Shown piece by piece: positions 1 to 16,700 of a stretch of 64,000 nucleotides of DNA. How positions within the stretch are numbered: position 1 is the stretch's first letter; each line of letters begins with the position of its first letter. Source of the stretch: Nematostella vectensis (taxonomy: Eukaryota > Cnidaria > Anthozoa > Actiniaria > Edwardsiidae); the NCBI RefSeq assembly GCF_932526225.1, contig NC_064042.1, forward strand, positions 16,054,751 to 16,118,750, given 5' to 3'. The position numbers and the translations under genes were made by a program. The notes under the pieces are model-generated. The model saw only the letters and a list, made by a program, of their open reading frames with translations. It was not told the DNA's origin and searched no databases.

Positions 1-1838
1 AAGTTATTTCAACTATTTATTACACCTTGAAGTTTTCTTCATACCTTGTTAATTGGAAAACAATCCAACATCAGCACATGAAAATCAAAATATTTTGCAT
101 ACGGGATCTGGGTTGGTTTTGATGATAATATAATTGTTGTCCTGTTTATATATGGTCTTGGGCCGATTGGATCTCTCTGTATGCCTACAGCTTTCTTATA
201 AAAAAAAAACGACAAATTAAATTAGGAACACTTAAATAGTTAAAAACAAGTCTCGTAAAAGAAAAGAGAAAACATCGGGGAAAGTTCGCAATGACAATTT
301 TTGTGAATCCATAGCTATGCGTTCATTCATGGTGGTATAACCGGTCTCAAACAAGCATCCAACCATGAACGGGTGGCCTTGCTTGCTTTTGTGAAATTTT
401 ACGGCCAATGGCTTTTATCTTTCCGACCTAAATCCTCCTATTGTCCATCCTTGATGATTATCTCGTAGAATCATTACTAACGTTTTCACGAAATAATCGA
501 AAGTCCCCCATGTAGAGAGGTTTTGCGATGGCAACTTGAAGTGCAACAATAGCTTTTTCGATGTTATGGCTTATGCCTGATGGTTCAGATTGTTCTGTTC
601 TCACCTTAAAAACATAATTCGCGCTTGCCAATTGTCTTTTTATTTGTTTGTCAACAGTGTTTACACGGTTTGAAGCATCTTTTTAGTCGCATTGAACCAT
701 TAGACACAGCCAAAACCGGACCTAAAAACCGTGACTAAAACGCAAAACAAATTACTTCAAAACTCCAAAATAACAATTTCCCAAATGAGATTCCTGTTGA
801 CAGATACGTGAAAACCTGTCAGAGGTCTCTGGTTTTTTAGTGATGTCATTGTCTTATTAGTTTAATTAAACTAGAATGATATCATAATTTAAGAGGCGTT
901 TTAGTTTGGTGGGCAAGGAACTGAACCGAAGCAAAACTTGTGAATTATGTCAACAGTGGACTGGCGGTGCTGATTCGCCAACACTCGCACAAACCAGTCG
1001 TCCGTTTAAGACACTCTTGAAAATAGCCATCTGATTGGATGGATTCCCTCAAATGTATCGACTAGTGATAAACGAATTTAATTTATTAATTAAAGCGAAA
1101 AACGGCAATTAACCAGGTAAATCCCTTTAGGAACAGGGCATGTTTTCAATCTTTCGCCTACACGGGTCATTGTACTCCGTCAGCTGTCCGCCCGGGCTGG
1201 AATCGCCCTCTACAACTGCGGTCTAATTAGCACTCAAAAATTATCATTTGGGCATTTAAAAGCAGATCTTTGCAATCTCCGATTTTCATTCTAAGCTCCA
1301 AGAAGTAAAACAGGCGGGGACAAGTGGGATTAAGGGCGGAACACGAGAGAAGGTGGCAAGATACTTGACCCTTGAAAAGGCTTCGTATGGTCCCTTCACA
1401 AAGCAAGGTCGATACAAACACTTGGCCTGGAAGTCAACACTTGGCCTGATTATTCGCATCGAAGTAAGTAACGCTCTGGGGATTTTCATGGGCCTGTGCT
1501 TGAGTATCTGGTTCAAGGAACCGAACACGGTCCAGGGGAGGCCTGCACAGTGTTTCCTTCTTGGGAAGGAGATGGAAGGTTTCAGATGTTAATGAGAAAA
1601 ATGTCATTTTGGGCTTGTTGTGGTCTGTTTGATCAGAGGAGATTAGCGTAATTACAAGAGCAAAGACGCTTCCACCAGTATCATAGCTGCTACTAATGAA
1701 CTTTCCTAATTTTATTAATTTTATTATCGGCTCAAATTTCTTATTGGTAGCGGGTGAATTCGACCCCACGTGTTTCCTCTTCATTAATACGGATTCTTCC
1801 ACCGTTCAGATCAGACGCTAAGAGCTTGCAAACTAGAC
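1..1838. other. AT-rich upstream region of the homeobox gene
   Basis: I see no convincing coding exon here. The sequence is AT-rich, with several TAAT/ATTA-type homeodomain core sites, for example around 853-875 and 1078-1095. It lies upstream of the first coding exon of the homeobox gene, so it probably holds the 5' UTR and promoter. Short ORFs around 1227-1802 on both strands show no family resemblance. Confidence 0.4.
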
Positions 1839-4012
<2,174 letters not shown>

Positions 4013-4413
4013 AACAAGAAAATCAAGCACCTTCACCAGACCAAGAATACGCTAGTAAAGACTCTAGAGAAACGCATTTATTATTCATCAAAGCAACCAG
4101 CAACATTGTACAAGGTGCACCAAAGGGTTCCGTTTTTGAGGTATTTGTTCTCGAGTGGTCTCGCACGCTAACGAGAATTACATGGTTCGGCAAGACGAAG
4201 AGCGTCTCCCGGCAACACGCCGGCACCGTTTAACGTCTCGGGCCCAAAGGCCGATCAACACCCGGTATATAATTTAATAAGCGAGTTTGTTTGCCTTGCT
4301 CGCCCCCTTGGCGCTTATCAGGGATTAAGGACAAACCTTGTGTCCCCGCGCGCCGAGTCGTCCGCTTGTCAGCAGCGCAGTGTGTTGGCGTCGGCACTTT
4401 TGTTTTGTGTTAC

Positions 4414-4419
4414 AATAAA
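4414..4419 (+). terminator. candidate poly(A) signal of the homeobox gene
   Basis: An AATAAA hexamer lies about 400 bases after the stop codon at 4010-4012, in the sense orientation. Use of this site is inferred. Confidence 0.45.
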
Positions 4420-7100
4420 TATTAGTAATAGGATAGCGGGCCACAAGTGCGAAGCGGGATTATTCGCGAATTAGGCGCATTAGAAGATCTATCAAGGAGC
4501 TAATTGGAGAATCAATTACTTGGGAGAAATAACTCTAGAGGCTGACTTTATATCACTAAAAACGTTTGACAAAAATGATTTACTAGAAATGTCTTGTAAT
4601 TTTGTACATTTAGAAAATAAAATAACGAAACTTCACATTTTTGCAGACTCTTTTCTTAACAGACAATTTAAATAATTTAATTACGAGTTTAGAAAAACAG
4701 CGATGTGTAACTAAGGGCTACTAATTAGTTTAAGAAGATTCGATTAGTCATCTTGCCTCCCATTGGTGCTTGTAAACCCGCTTTTCGGCATCAATTCACA
4801 GTTTATGAAACTGTCTTCATATAAATAACTGAATTAGAAGCGCTTTGAGCATCAATAGAGGCTTAGAAGGCATTCAAGCCTTGGCAACTTTGTTCTAATA
4901 ATTAGAAAAGCGTCAAATATGTTTCGCTTTGAGGGGAAATTATTCCCGGGAAACGACTGAGCTCCAAATATACGCGCAACAACTCCCTGGAAGGCGCGAA
5001 ACCAGACAAAACTCAACAACATATAGGTTTTTTTTATAAATTTGTTTTCGAAATTTTTATTCAACGTAACAAGTACTTTCATTTAGTTTTTTTTTTCATC
5101 AACATATCTTTCACGCCTGATATTTAGGAGTGGTTTAGAAAAAAATGTCTAGTTTTGGATGATAGGTTTCGTCCTTGGGGAGGAAACAAAGCATTTACGG
5201 GCAGATAACACTCATCGCGTGATTAAGCCATTTATTGAATTCTGTAATCCGTCTTTAGTTGCGTCGCACGCGGGAACCATTATAATTCAATCAGAAGTAC
5301 AACTAATTTATGAATTCCGAAGTCATCCCACAACAATTGCCCAAGACTATAGCTTTTCTCCACACACCATGAGCGAGTTCCGATGATTAACCTTTATTAT
5401 TCCAAAGCTTGTAATGACCTCAAATTAAAATTCCTGCGAAGTGGTTTGGTAATCGAGCCAATTTGCGAACGTTTGGGGCTCAATTTTACCGATAAGCGAG
5501 GAAATTATCGTGTGATTTTTGCGTGAAACGTGATAGATATCGAGTGTGAACGTGAGACATGATCGTATTCACATCCACCAGCTGGTACCGATAAGAAAGC
5601 TATTATGAATCGCGAGAACAAAACACGTAACGTCTAACACATCACGCTTAATCACGAACTTGGGCAGTTGATCACGCGAATAACGAAGCAAAGAGTTCAG
5701 TAATCGAATTTGTACTAATTGGACTGAGCTGTTATTTCGTAATTTTTCTCATCGAGTTCAATTAACCTTATCTGATCTCGGTCTGATTTCTAAAGATTCC
5801 AATTTCTCGTTTATCACTGGTTTCATGATGTACTTTATTGACCGAGCGAAAAAGGTGGGACGTATGGCTAATCATGTGTGTACATATGCCCTGATAGATA
5901 GGCGATGAAAGAAACACCGGCACTCTTATTAACGTCAACATCTTGAGATCTCGCCAAACGACCAAATTAAGATGAAAAGAGATTTTCATTATTCCTGAAA
6001 TTACAAGAAAAAGGACTGAATAGCATGTCGACTAATAATATTCCTTCCCTTTTCTCGGGAAGCCTCCATTAGGGAGCGAGCGACTAGAAAACTAACTATT
6101 ATTTAACATCAACATTTTCCGATATCACGAAACGTAATACAAGCTAAAGTGAAATTTGAGAGTCACCGAGATTTCTATGAATCCGTTAAATGAGAGAAGA
6201 ATGACCGGGCAACGGATCTACCCCCCCCCCCCCCCCCACCATACGGATCTAACGTTCCCCTCCCCACCCAACGGCTCTACCCCCGCCACCTAACGGCTCT
6301 ACCCCCACCCTCCCGCCACCCAACGGCTCTACCCCCAACCTTCCCGCCACCCAACGGCTCTACTCTCACCCACCCAATGGGTCTAACCATACCCTCCCCT
6401 CCCCACTAAGGTTTTATTCACAAGGCCGTATCCAGCTAGAAGTCTCAAAGGGAGGTCGCAGAGGAGGCAAGGGGTGTATGAGAACTGGTTGTCTCGCTGC
6501 GGAAAACTACGTTCTATAATTGACACAGTTCTGTGCGTCTCACCAATGGTGGAGATGATCCTTTTATGACTTTGACAACAACAGCAGCACGACAAAAACA
6601 ACGAGATACTAATCTTTTTAATAACTTTAAATAAAAGATTTCCAAGTAAGGTTTAAATCCATGGCTTTCACTGGCATTTCACACATAACAGCACAAAAAT
6701 ACGGACTTAAAGAGACTTGTTCCATTTGCAGTCCGCTGGGAGAAGATTCAAAATGATAAAAAGTCTGTCTCTATGACATTGATCATTTATAATGCATATG
6801 CAAAAACAAAAGCCGCAAGAGAATTAGCAACGATGCATAAGAGAAATATTCCACCCCTCCCCACACAACCCGCATTAAAGAATATTAACCAGCCACTCGT
6901 TACTGTTACTAGCGCGCGCTCTAGCTTTTAACTGCAAAAGAAAAGCAGCAAAAAGCAACTTATTTAGCGCTTACGAATAAAGCCAGAAAGTGTTTTTTTT
7001 CGGAAAGGGTTAATTTTCATTTAAAGATTTTTTCGTCGCTCTTTGGCGTGACGGGCAAAGCCATTGCTGTGTTTTTTTTGTCGCTCTCTGGCGTGAAGGC
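4420..7100. other. intergenic DNA between homeobox gene and UGGT 3' end
   Basis: I recognise no gene here. It is AT-rich with many TAAT cores (for example near 4720-4730), so it could hold regulatory DNA of the homeobox gene. ORFs of 60-76 codons show no domain or splice context. Just downstream, a duplicated segment of about 46 bp occupies about 7027-7119. Confidence 0.5.
6221..6390. repeat. poly-C tract and degenerate C-rich minisatellite
   Basis: A run of 17 C at 6221-6237 is followed by five or six degenerate units of the form AACGGCTCTACCCCC with variable C-rich spacers. It is non-coding. A second run of 21 C lies at 7538-7558, downstream of the UGGT stop codon. Confidence 0.85.
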
Positions 7101-7700
7101 ATCGGCCATTTCTGTGTTTATTTTGACGCGGGTTTGCCACTCAAAAGGTCACGTGATCTCTTAGCGCAAGTCCCCTATTGAACAGCACTTCCTTATTTGA
7201 ATTATTTGGTTGAATCATGTGACTCCCATGAAATAGCCGACTGATGTGGATCCTTTGAGGTTCGGAGTTTGGAGCATGGAATAGCGACGTGACAGATATT
7301 CGTTGTTGCGCGACACCCGAAAACTCAAATCCAATTCTCTTCTGGAAATAGCACGTAGTCAATCATACCACCGTGGCCAATCAATTCACTTGCTTATGCA
7401 GTCAAATGGTTTTTTGATTCGCCAAGGTCGCGCAACAAGGAATTTGGCTATAAGACAAATACTGAATAGAGAGTAGTACTGCACAGAGAAACCCAACATA
7501 CACCTATAAAGACGACACCTGGATAGATCGTCTGTTACCCCCCCCCCCCCCCCCCCCCGTCCCTCCTTCCTCGGCGGCTTTCGTGTTCCCACTTTTCATT
7601 TGGCGCCTGGAGCGCATTTTTAAATAGAAGTAAACGGGATCCCTTTCGTATGAATAGAAACATTTCGAATGTATAAAATGTCCTAATTGTATGAAATTCT

Positions 7701-7726
7701 TTACAGTTCTTGCTTGACCTCTGACC
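7701..7726 (-). CDS. UGGT: UGGT terminal coding micro-exon with ER-retrieval signal
   Basis: This 26-nt coding end has a strong acceptor, a long pyrimidine tract ending TTTTTCCAG. It is in phase with the donor GCAG|GTACGG of exon 31 (8020-7873). It ends the protein ...SEVKQEL-stop. KQEL fits the ER-retrieval pattern [KRHQSA]-[DENQ]-E-L, as expected for a soluble ER enzyme. If exon 31 is not spliced, the frame stops at 7859-7861 after GTAP and no retrieval signal is made. The spliced form is therefore preferred. Confidence 0.8.
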
Positions 7727-10700
7727 CTGGAAAAAGGAAAGAAAATCTAGACGTTGGTGGAGGGTGAGTCCAGTCGTGTAAGCGGAAAAATAGGAAGGAA
7801 GGTTAGGTATGAAAGTTAACTGTAAGCAAGGGAAAAATAAGGAAAAACAAAAAAACAATCAGGGGGCCGTACCTGCAGTAGGAGGGGTCTGTGCATGAGT
7901 CGCAGTCTCTGCGCTTGCCGCTACTTGCAATCGTCGTATCTCGTCGTCATATTCCGGCCATTCCTTGACGATGCGAACTGCACTTTGTAGCTTAGGTTCC
8001 TTTGTCTGTGGGTTATTGCACTACAAGAAATAATGAAAAATTCAAGCACCAATAATCCCAAGCTCGGAATAAATATGTACAAAGCTCTATATATATTTAA
8101 ACTTGAGTGAAAATTCCTGTCAGCCAACAACCAGTCTGTCTAAAAGGATCCAAGATACCAGGGCTCAGTAGCGAAAATATAAATATAGTAGTGTGAAGAA
8201 AGACGCTACGATTCCCAACTTTTAGACATTATTAAAAATTTACTAAACGTTTCGGCCTTTCGGCCTTCTTCAGTATAAAATAAGTTAAAAAGCTAAAAAA
8301 TCTATATATTATATATTAATATATATATATAAGAAGTGAAAGATAAGTAGCTATCTGGCCGCACTTACGAGATCGATCGTCTTGGCTTTCGCGAGGGACG
8401 CATCGTCACACCACGTCTCGCACCATAGCCATTCTTGTGGTAAAGACTTGATGGGGACTTGGTGAATCATGTTATTGGGTAAGTCCTGAAACGGAACATT
8501 GTTATACGACCACCTCAGGTACATGTGGAATCACAAGAAAAGTACCCATCACCTTGTGAAGATGAATAAATAATTAATAGTATAAATATAGTATAGTATA
8601 GATAGTCGCATAATCGATCGCTTACAAGGAAAAAATATAGAGGCGTGAGAAAAGCATTTGGAGTCATTGAGTTGAACCCGGTCAAAGTTGCATCCTCCAG
8701 ATTCCAAGGGCAGGTTTAGCAGATTGGTCAAAATAACGTCCTTAAATGACAAGAGAACTACATGGAACCCTAAGGAAAGGGTTATGTTGGGTCTTCAATC
8801 GGCAAACAGAACTATTGTTTAAGGCAGCTAACTATGACTGGTAAGGGGACTGATAGTGACAATAAGTTTACGTATGTGGTAAAGGTAAGGCCGTTCAGAT
8901 GTGTCGAACGTTTAAGGTAAGGCGGTACACCTCAGTATGGGAGCTGATAACAACACAAGGTTACCCACCTGGTCCAGGTTTGCAAGACTGTTGGGATCCT
9001 GACTGAGGCCCTGTGAAGAAACTAGCGCTATCAGAACGACAGACTTTCTTATCCGTTAAGTAAACAAAACATAAAAATGTAAAAAGGGAGGAAATGTATT
9101 GAGAAATATAGAGTTTGAAAGTTTTCTTATTCAGGGGCAAGGTTAAAAATAACCATAATACGTAGCGCAGTTGTTTTATGTTAGGAAGGTAGTAGCTCTA
9201 AAAATTCCGAGTTACCTGGTACTGGCCGCGGAGTCGGTCGCCGGCAGCCAGCCGTCGGAACCGCTTGAGATCAATGGCATACAGCGCACTACAACAAACA
9301 TCGAGAATGAGTTTGCGCACTACAACAACATCGAGAATGAGTTTGCGCACTACAACAACATCGAGAATGCGTATGTTTACAACGTCTGCCTCCTCTTCCC
9401 ATAGCATCACCTGATGTGGTAGGGTCTGCCTCCCATGTGACTCCTCCAGTATCCCTGATTCCAGAACCTGGAACACAGAATAAGAGAGCTTAGAAACAGT
9501 TACTCTCCAGTATCCCTGATTCCAGAATCTTGAACACAGAATAAGAGAGCTTAGAAACAGTTACTCTCCAGTATCCCTGATTCCAGAATCTTGAACACAG
9601 AATAAGAGAGCTTAGAAACAGTTACTCTCCAGTATCCCTGATTCCAGAATCTTGAACACAGAATAAGAGAGCTTAGAAACAGTTACTCTCCAGTATCCCT
9701 GATTCCAGAATCTTGAACACAGAATAAGAGAGCTTAGAAACAGTTACTCTCCAGTATCCCTGATTCCAGAATCTTGAACACAGAATAAGAGAGCTTAGAA
9801 ACAGTTACTCTCCAGTATCCCTGATTCCAGAATCTTGAACACAGAATAAGAGAGCTTAGAAACAGTTACTCTCCAGTATCCCTGATCCCAGAATCTGGAA
9901 CACAGAATAAGAGAGCTTAGAAACAGTTACTCTCCAGTATTCCTGATTCCAGAACCTGGAGCACAGAATAAGAGAGCTTAGAGACAGTTACTCTCCCCGA
10001 GGAAGTAAGAAAGACGAAAGTCCCGTATGTATTGTCGTCGCCCATCAATAGCTCTCGTTTTTATGGTTTAAAAGAGCCCGGGGCGAGCGCGTCAAAACTG
10101 TGATGTTCATGTCAAAAGAAAAATACCAAGTTTTTTCTCGGATTTTGGGTATATTTTAACTTTACAAGATCCTTAAGGCTAAGTTCAAACGTCGTATTAT
10201 CCATGAGCCGTATTCAATGCAAATGCATGCAAATGAAAACAAAACAATCGACTTGATTCATCTTATCAACGTCTCGTCTCAGTGCGCAGCAGAGTTGAAA
10301 GGCGGAAGTGGACCGCGAAGAGACGGAAATGGATGACCTCTTTTTATAGGTCACAATAACAGTGTGCATTGCTTTAAAGCATTTTGTCCGTCACCTTGTC
10401 ACGTGGCGTGCGTTCTATCAGATGAAGCTGATGATGTTCATTGATGTACGACGTGCATTATGTGACATGGGTTACCTGAATCCGTCCATCTCCTTACGGC
10501 TGCTACAGAAGGGCGTATACGCGTAAGGCGCGCCCTCCAGGTCCATGTCCATCAGCTCCTGCAGATCCGTGCGGACGATCTGTACAACCGGAAACACACT
10601 TTACTATGACGTCACATCCGGTGGACTTAATGCAATCTGGTCACTCACCAGGTCGGCATCCACAAACAGAATCCTCTTGACATTAAGCGGAAAGAGAACG

Positions 10701-13700
10701 TCGAGGAACAGAATCTTGTAGCTGTGGGAGAGTATCTTTTATTCCACTTAAAAGACCAAACATCAAAAAGGCCAAACCATCACCATTATCCACGTCCGCT
10801 AGTCTATCATGTACTACCAAAGTACTACAAACATCACCATTACCCATGTACGCTAGTCTATCATACAACATCACCATTACCCATGTACGCTAGTCTATCA
10901 TATAACATCACCATTATCCATGTACGCTTGCCTACTACCCAAATGACACTGGCGTTTTCTTTACTGACACCAAAACACGTGATATAGCCTAGTAGCACGT
11001 GACTACTCACCCCCATATGACGCGCTGTTTCTCCGTCTGAGCGTGTAGCCATCTCGGCCATTGGTACTGAACCAGTTCATACTCGAACCCATACTCCTTC
11101 GCCATAATCGGCAAGAACGCCTAGAAGTGATTAGGTGCATATTTGTGAGATAATGATTTAGGAGATATGTGTTTAGTCTAGATCTTAACATCGACGGCGC
11201 TGTTATTAGTTGAACTTACTAAAAAACTTAAAAATTGAAGAAAAGACAGCAATACTAACCTTGAAAGTGGGCGACAAGTAATTCTTGAGGAACCAAAACT
11301 TGACGTTACTCTTTGTGTGTTTCAGAACGCTCAACATCATGATCCTAACGAACAATGCGTACATCAAGTATTTGGCTCCATCTAGACCCGCCAGTCAAGC
11401 GTGCAAATAATATCATAATGTGTCTTTGTGGGCAACTCATCAAGATTATTCCAAACTAAGACAACTTACGAACATCAAGGCGAATACAGACCTCATAAAC
11501 CTCTCGTATAGATGTCCGGACGCCAGAGAGAAAATATTGATCGTTTTGTCTTCTTGTTGCTTCTTTTCCTTATCACTTCCAACCATACTGAAACATAAAC
11601 TCGGTTACTTAATTATTATACCTTGAAGCCGGAATGGCAGCTTAACAGTATGCACTCTCATGTCGTTGAAGTCACTAATACTACTAGCTATTCTACTAAC
11701 CTCAAGCCATACAACTAGTAAGTAATACTAGCTATTCTACTAACCTCAAGTCATACAACTAGTAAGTAATACTAGCTATTCTACTAACCTCAAGTCATAC
11801 TACTAGTAAGTAATACTAGCTATTCTACTAACCTCAAGTCATACTACTAGTAAGTAATACTAGCTATTCTACTAACCTCAAGTCATACTACTAGTAAGTA
11901 ATACTAGCTATTCTACTAACCTCAAGTCATACTACTAGTAATACTAGCTATTCTACTAACCTCAAGTCATACTACTAGTAAGTAATACTAGCTATTCTAC
12001 CAACCTCAAGTCATACTACTAGTAAGTAATACTAGCTATTCTACTAACCTCAAGTCATACTACTAGTAAGTAATACTAGCTATTCTACTAACCTCAAGTC
12101 ATACAACTAGTAAGTAATACTAGCTATTCTACTAACCTCAAGTCATACTACTAGTAAGTAATACAAGCTATTCTACTAACCTCAAGTCATACTACTAGTA
12201 ATACTAGCTATTCTACCAACCTCAAGTCATACTACTAGTAATACTAGCTATTCTACTAACCTCAAGTCATACTACTAGTAAGTAATACTAGCTATTCTAC
12301 TAACCTCAAGTCATACTACTAGTAAGTAATACCAGCTATTCTACTAACCTCAAGTCATACAACTAGTAAGTAATACTAGCTATTCTACTAACCTCAAGTC
12401 ATACAACTAGTAAGTAATACTAGCTATTCTACTAACCTCAAGTCGTACTACTATTAAGTAATACTAGCTATTCTACTAACCTCAAGTCATACTACTAGTA
12501 AGTAATACTAGCTATTCTACTAACCTCAAGCCATACTACTAGTAAGTAATACTAGCTATTCTACTAACCTCAAGTCATACAACTAGTAATACTAGCTATT
12601 CTACTAACCTCAAGTCATACTACTAGTAAGTAATACTAGCTATTCTACTAACCCCAAGTTATACTACTAGTAATACTAGCTATTCTACTAACCTCAAGTC
12701 ATACTACTAGTAAGTAATACTAGCTATTCTACTAACCTCAAGTCGTACTACTATTAAGTAATACTAGCTATTCTACTAACCTCAAGTCATACTACTATTA
12801 AGTAATACTAGCTATTCTACTAACCTCAAGTCATACAACTAGTAAGTAATACTAGCTATTCTACTAACCTCAAATCATACTACTAGTAAGTAATACTAGC
12901 TATTCTACTAACCTTAAGTCATACAACTAGTAAGTAATACCAGCTATTCTACTAACCTCAAGTCATACTACTAGTAAGTAATGCTAGCTATTCTACTAAC
13001 CTCAAGTCATACTACTAGTAAGTAATACTAGCTATTCTACCAACCTCAAGTCATACTACTAGTAAGTAATACCAGCTATTCTACTAACCTCAAGTCATAC
13101 AACTAGTAAGTAATACTAGCTATTCTACTAACCTCAAGTCATACTACTAGTAATACTAGCTATTCTACTAACCTCAAGTCATGCTACTAGTAATACTAGC
13201 TATTCTACTAACCTCAAGCCATACAATTAGTAAGTAATACTAGCTATTCTACTAACCTCAAGTCATACTACTAGTAATACTAGCTATTCTACTAACCTCA
13301 AGTCATACTACTAGTAATACTAGCTATTCTACTAACCTCAAGTCATGCTACTAGTAAGTAATACTAGCTATTCTACTAACCTCAAGTCGTACTACTATTA
13401 AGTAATACTAGCTATTCTACTAACCTCAAGTCATACTACTATTAAGTAATACTAGCTATTCTACTAACCTCAAGTCATACAACTAGTAAGTAATACTAGC
13501 TATTCTACTAACCTCAAATCATACTACTATTAAGTAATACTAGCTATTCTACTAACCTCAAGTCATACAACTAGTAAGTAATACTAGCTATTCTACTAAC
13601 CTCAAATCATACTACTAGTAAGTAATACTAGCTATTCTACTAACCTCAAGTCATGCTACTAGTAATACTAGCTATTCTACTAACCTCAAGTCATGCTACT

Positions 13701-16700
13701 AGTAATACTAGCTATTCTACTAACCTCAAGCCATACAACTAGTAAGTAATACTAGCTATTCTACTAACCTCAAGTCATACTACTAGTAATACTAGCTATT
13801 CTACTAACCTCAAGTCATACTACTAGTAATACTAGCTATTCTACTAACCTCAAGTCATGCTACTAGTAAGTAATACTACTAGGTACTCTACTAACCTTGA
13901 CAACGAGTCCCAGATCCCGCGGTAATGGTCATCGCTCCCGTCAGACAACAAGTCAGCGTTCTCCATCCCCGGCTTGCGCTTCACCTGTTGGTCGATAGCA
14001 ATAATGGGAAGAATTCTCCAGACTCAACTTTAGGATTGGCACAGAAAGCGACAGAAATAATATATAAATACCATGGCTTTATCTCTAGCGCAAACAGCAG
14101 ATTTAACTGAGCAAAAATTAGCCCTGAGAGCCTTATTCTCACACAAAACAATTTCGGGACAGAATCACTTTAACAATTATGTTTTGAAACTTTAACCCTT
14201 TCACTCCTGTGTACTTTTTAGCAAAATTGTAAGAAAAACAGACTGAAAACAGAAACCTCCGCCCTTATTTCAAGTCCAACACTACCAGTTAAGCTAAGCT
14301 ACCGCTGACCCAAGACGGTATGCCTTGAAGTTTTCAACAATGCACTGCTGTGCCTTTTTTCTTCTAGCGGCGGCACTGCTACAGCCTGTTGCTTACAACA
14401 GTTTTGCTTGTAATTTGATTAAAAATTACAGCTTTTTCACATCTGGAGAGCGCCTTAGGACATCGTAAAGTCTATTTGGGCATAATTAATGCTGTGCTTA
14501 TGGATGTTTGCACGCTGAGGTTGATTCAATGGGATAATTCCTTGTCTGGGCTTCACCAAGTGAGAAAGGAATTTTCTGGTGAACGGCCTCATACTCTCCA
14601 ATGTGGGCCATCTTTGCTACCCAACCTTATTCAAAAATTGTTTGCAGTCTTATTCTGGGTTCCTTGGACCTGGAAATGTTTTGTTTGGCTTCGGTGCAAA
14701 GAGATAAAACATCTGTCGTGATTCTGTGGGAGGAGATTGCCCGCCTGTCTGTCAAGGTGTTTTCAAGACTCCCATGATGCAGTGCAGGCATGCAAAATAG
14801 GCTAAACATGGTGACTCGCTTCTAATGGAGGTTCTAGCATTGATTATTGTGACTGATTGCTCTAAAATGGGACCTGACGGAGCGCAATAAAGGTATCTAT
14901 TTGTGACTTGATCTGTGCTTGCTTGTCCCTATTTGTAGTTCGAAATTTTGTGTCTTTTTGGGTCTGAAATGTTTCTGAGTTTAAGCATTTGTTTACGAAT
15001 TGGTCAGAAATCAAGGTTGATATTTTGACAAAAGAGTCAATTCTATAACATTGCTTGGATGCGCTTTTGAAGGTCGTCTATGCCTTGGAGGAATCTATGA
15101 GTATCCGGGTCTGGTGATGTTTAGTTTGCATTTCTGACGTTTTGGAGTTGGGCCTATATTTTACAGGCGTCTCAGGGCGTAATAGTAATAAAAGACTTAA
15201 ACCAATCCTTTTGTACGGAAGCGAAATCTGGGCACTAGAAGGCAAATACAGTGAAATGAGTAACACAAACAACACAACAACAAGAGTAACACAAACAACA
15301 AAATTACAAGAGCAACACAAACAACAACACAAGAGTAACACAAACAACAAGAGTAACACAAACAAACAAAACAACAAGAGTAACACAAACAACAAAGATG
15401 GCAATCATCATCATAGAAAATCATGTTGCTGTGATATATATATTCACCTTGACTTTCATGAGCTTTCCGATAAAACTGTCGATTAAAATGGTGAAATTCG
15501 TGCTTGATCCAACTTGTGTCCCTCCAGAAACCCTACAGAGTGGATAAGTGGTTCAGCGTTACGAAATAAAATGCATAAAAACAATAAAACATGACCGCAG
15601 AACAAGAACTACATCCGAACCCAACTTACAAGGCAATGTCATAAATGTCATCGGAACGTCCGTGACGCACGCGCAGTAACCATGAGCCGGGGAAAGCCTT
15701 TAGTTGGAAATAACCCTGATAAAAAAGATGTCAAAGATGTCAAAGACCAGGAAACTTCAGGTCCCCTCCATGATATTTTAGGGATTCCCTGTGCGAACCC
15801 AAATGAGACCTACCAGGTTCACTGTATTGAGACTTACCAGGTTTAATGTATCGAGACCTACCAGGTTTAATGTATTGCGACCTACCAGGTTTAATGTTTT
15901 GCGACCTACCAGGTTTAATGTATTAAGACCTACCAGGTTCAATGTATTGAGACTTACCAGGTTTAATGTATTAAGACCTACCAGGTTTAATGTATTAAGA
16001 CCTACCAGGTTTAAGGTATTGAGATCTACAACGTTTAATGTATTAAGACCGACCAGGGTTAAATTTATTAAGACTTACCAGGTTTAATGTATTAAGACCT
16101 ACCAGGTTTAATGTATTAAGACCTACCAGGTTTAATGTATTAAGACCTACCAGGTTTAATGTATTAAGACCTACCAGGTTTAATGTATTGAGACCTACCA
16201 GGTTTAAAGTATTGAGACCTACCAGGTTTAATGTATTGAGACCTACCAGGTTTAATGTATTAAGACCTACCAGGTTTAATGTATTGCGACATACCAGGTT
16301 TAATGTATTGAGACCTACCAGGTTTAATGTATTGAGACCTACCAGGTTTAATGTATTGAGACCTACCAGGTTTAATGTATTAAGACCTACCAGGTTTAAT
16401 GTATTGAGACCTACCAGGTTTAATGTATTAAGACCTACCAGGTTTAATGTATTAAGACATACCAGGTTTAATGCGTTGTATTATTTTGCACTGTATTGCC
16501 AATGCCGCCAAAAACACAGCAACCCCACATGGGACCTACCAGGTTAGCCATGACGATGGTATCAAAGGTGTCCGGTTTGGCTTTGGTGCCGAGCGTGAAC
16601 TGCAGACCGCGTGGGGGCTGACCAGAGACGAGATCGGAGCAGTGACCTGTAAACACCATCAGCAAGCATAAGGCCGTATAAGTGACCTGTAAACACCATC

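Noticed and set aside
11490-11492. Extending UGGT exon 22 to the stronger GTAAGT donor downstream
   Set aside because: It would put exon 23 out of frame, whereas AG|GTCTGT keeps the family sequence MR-IMMLSVL intact.
15142-15486. Asn/Thr-rich + strand and Cys/Leu-rich - strand ORFs
   Set aside because: Low-complexity intronic AACAACAC-type repeat between UGGT exons 20 and 21.
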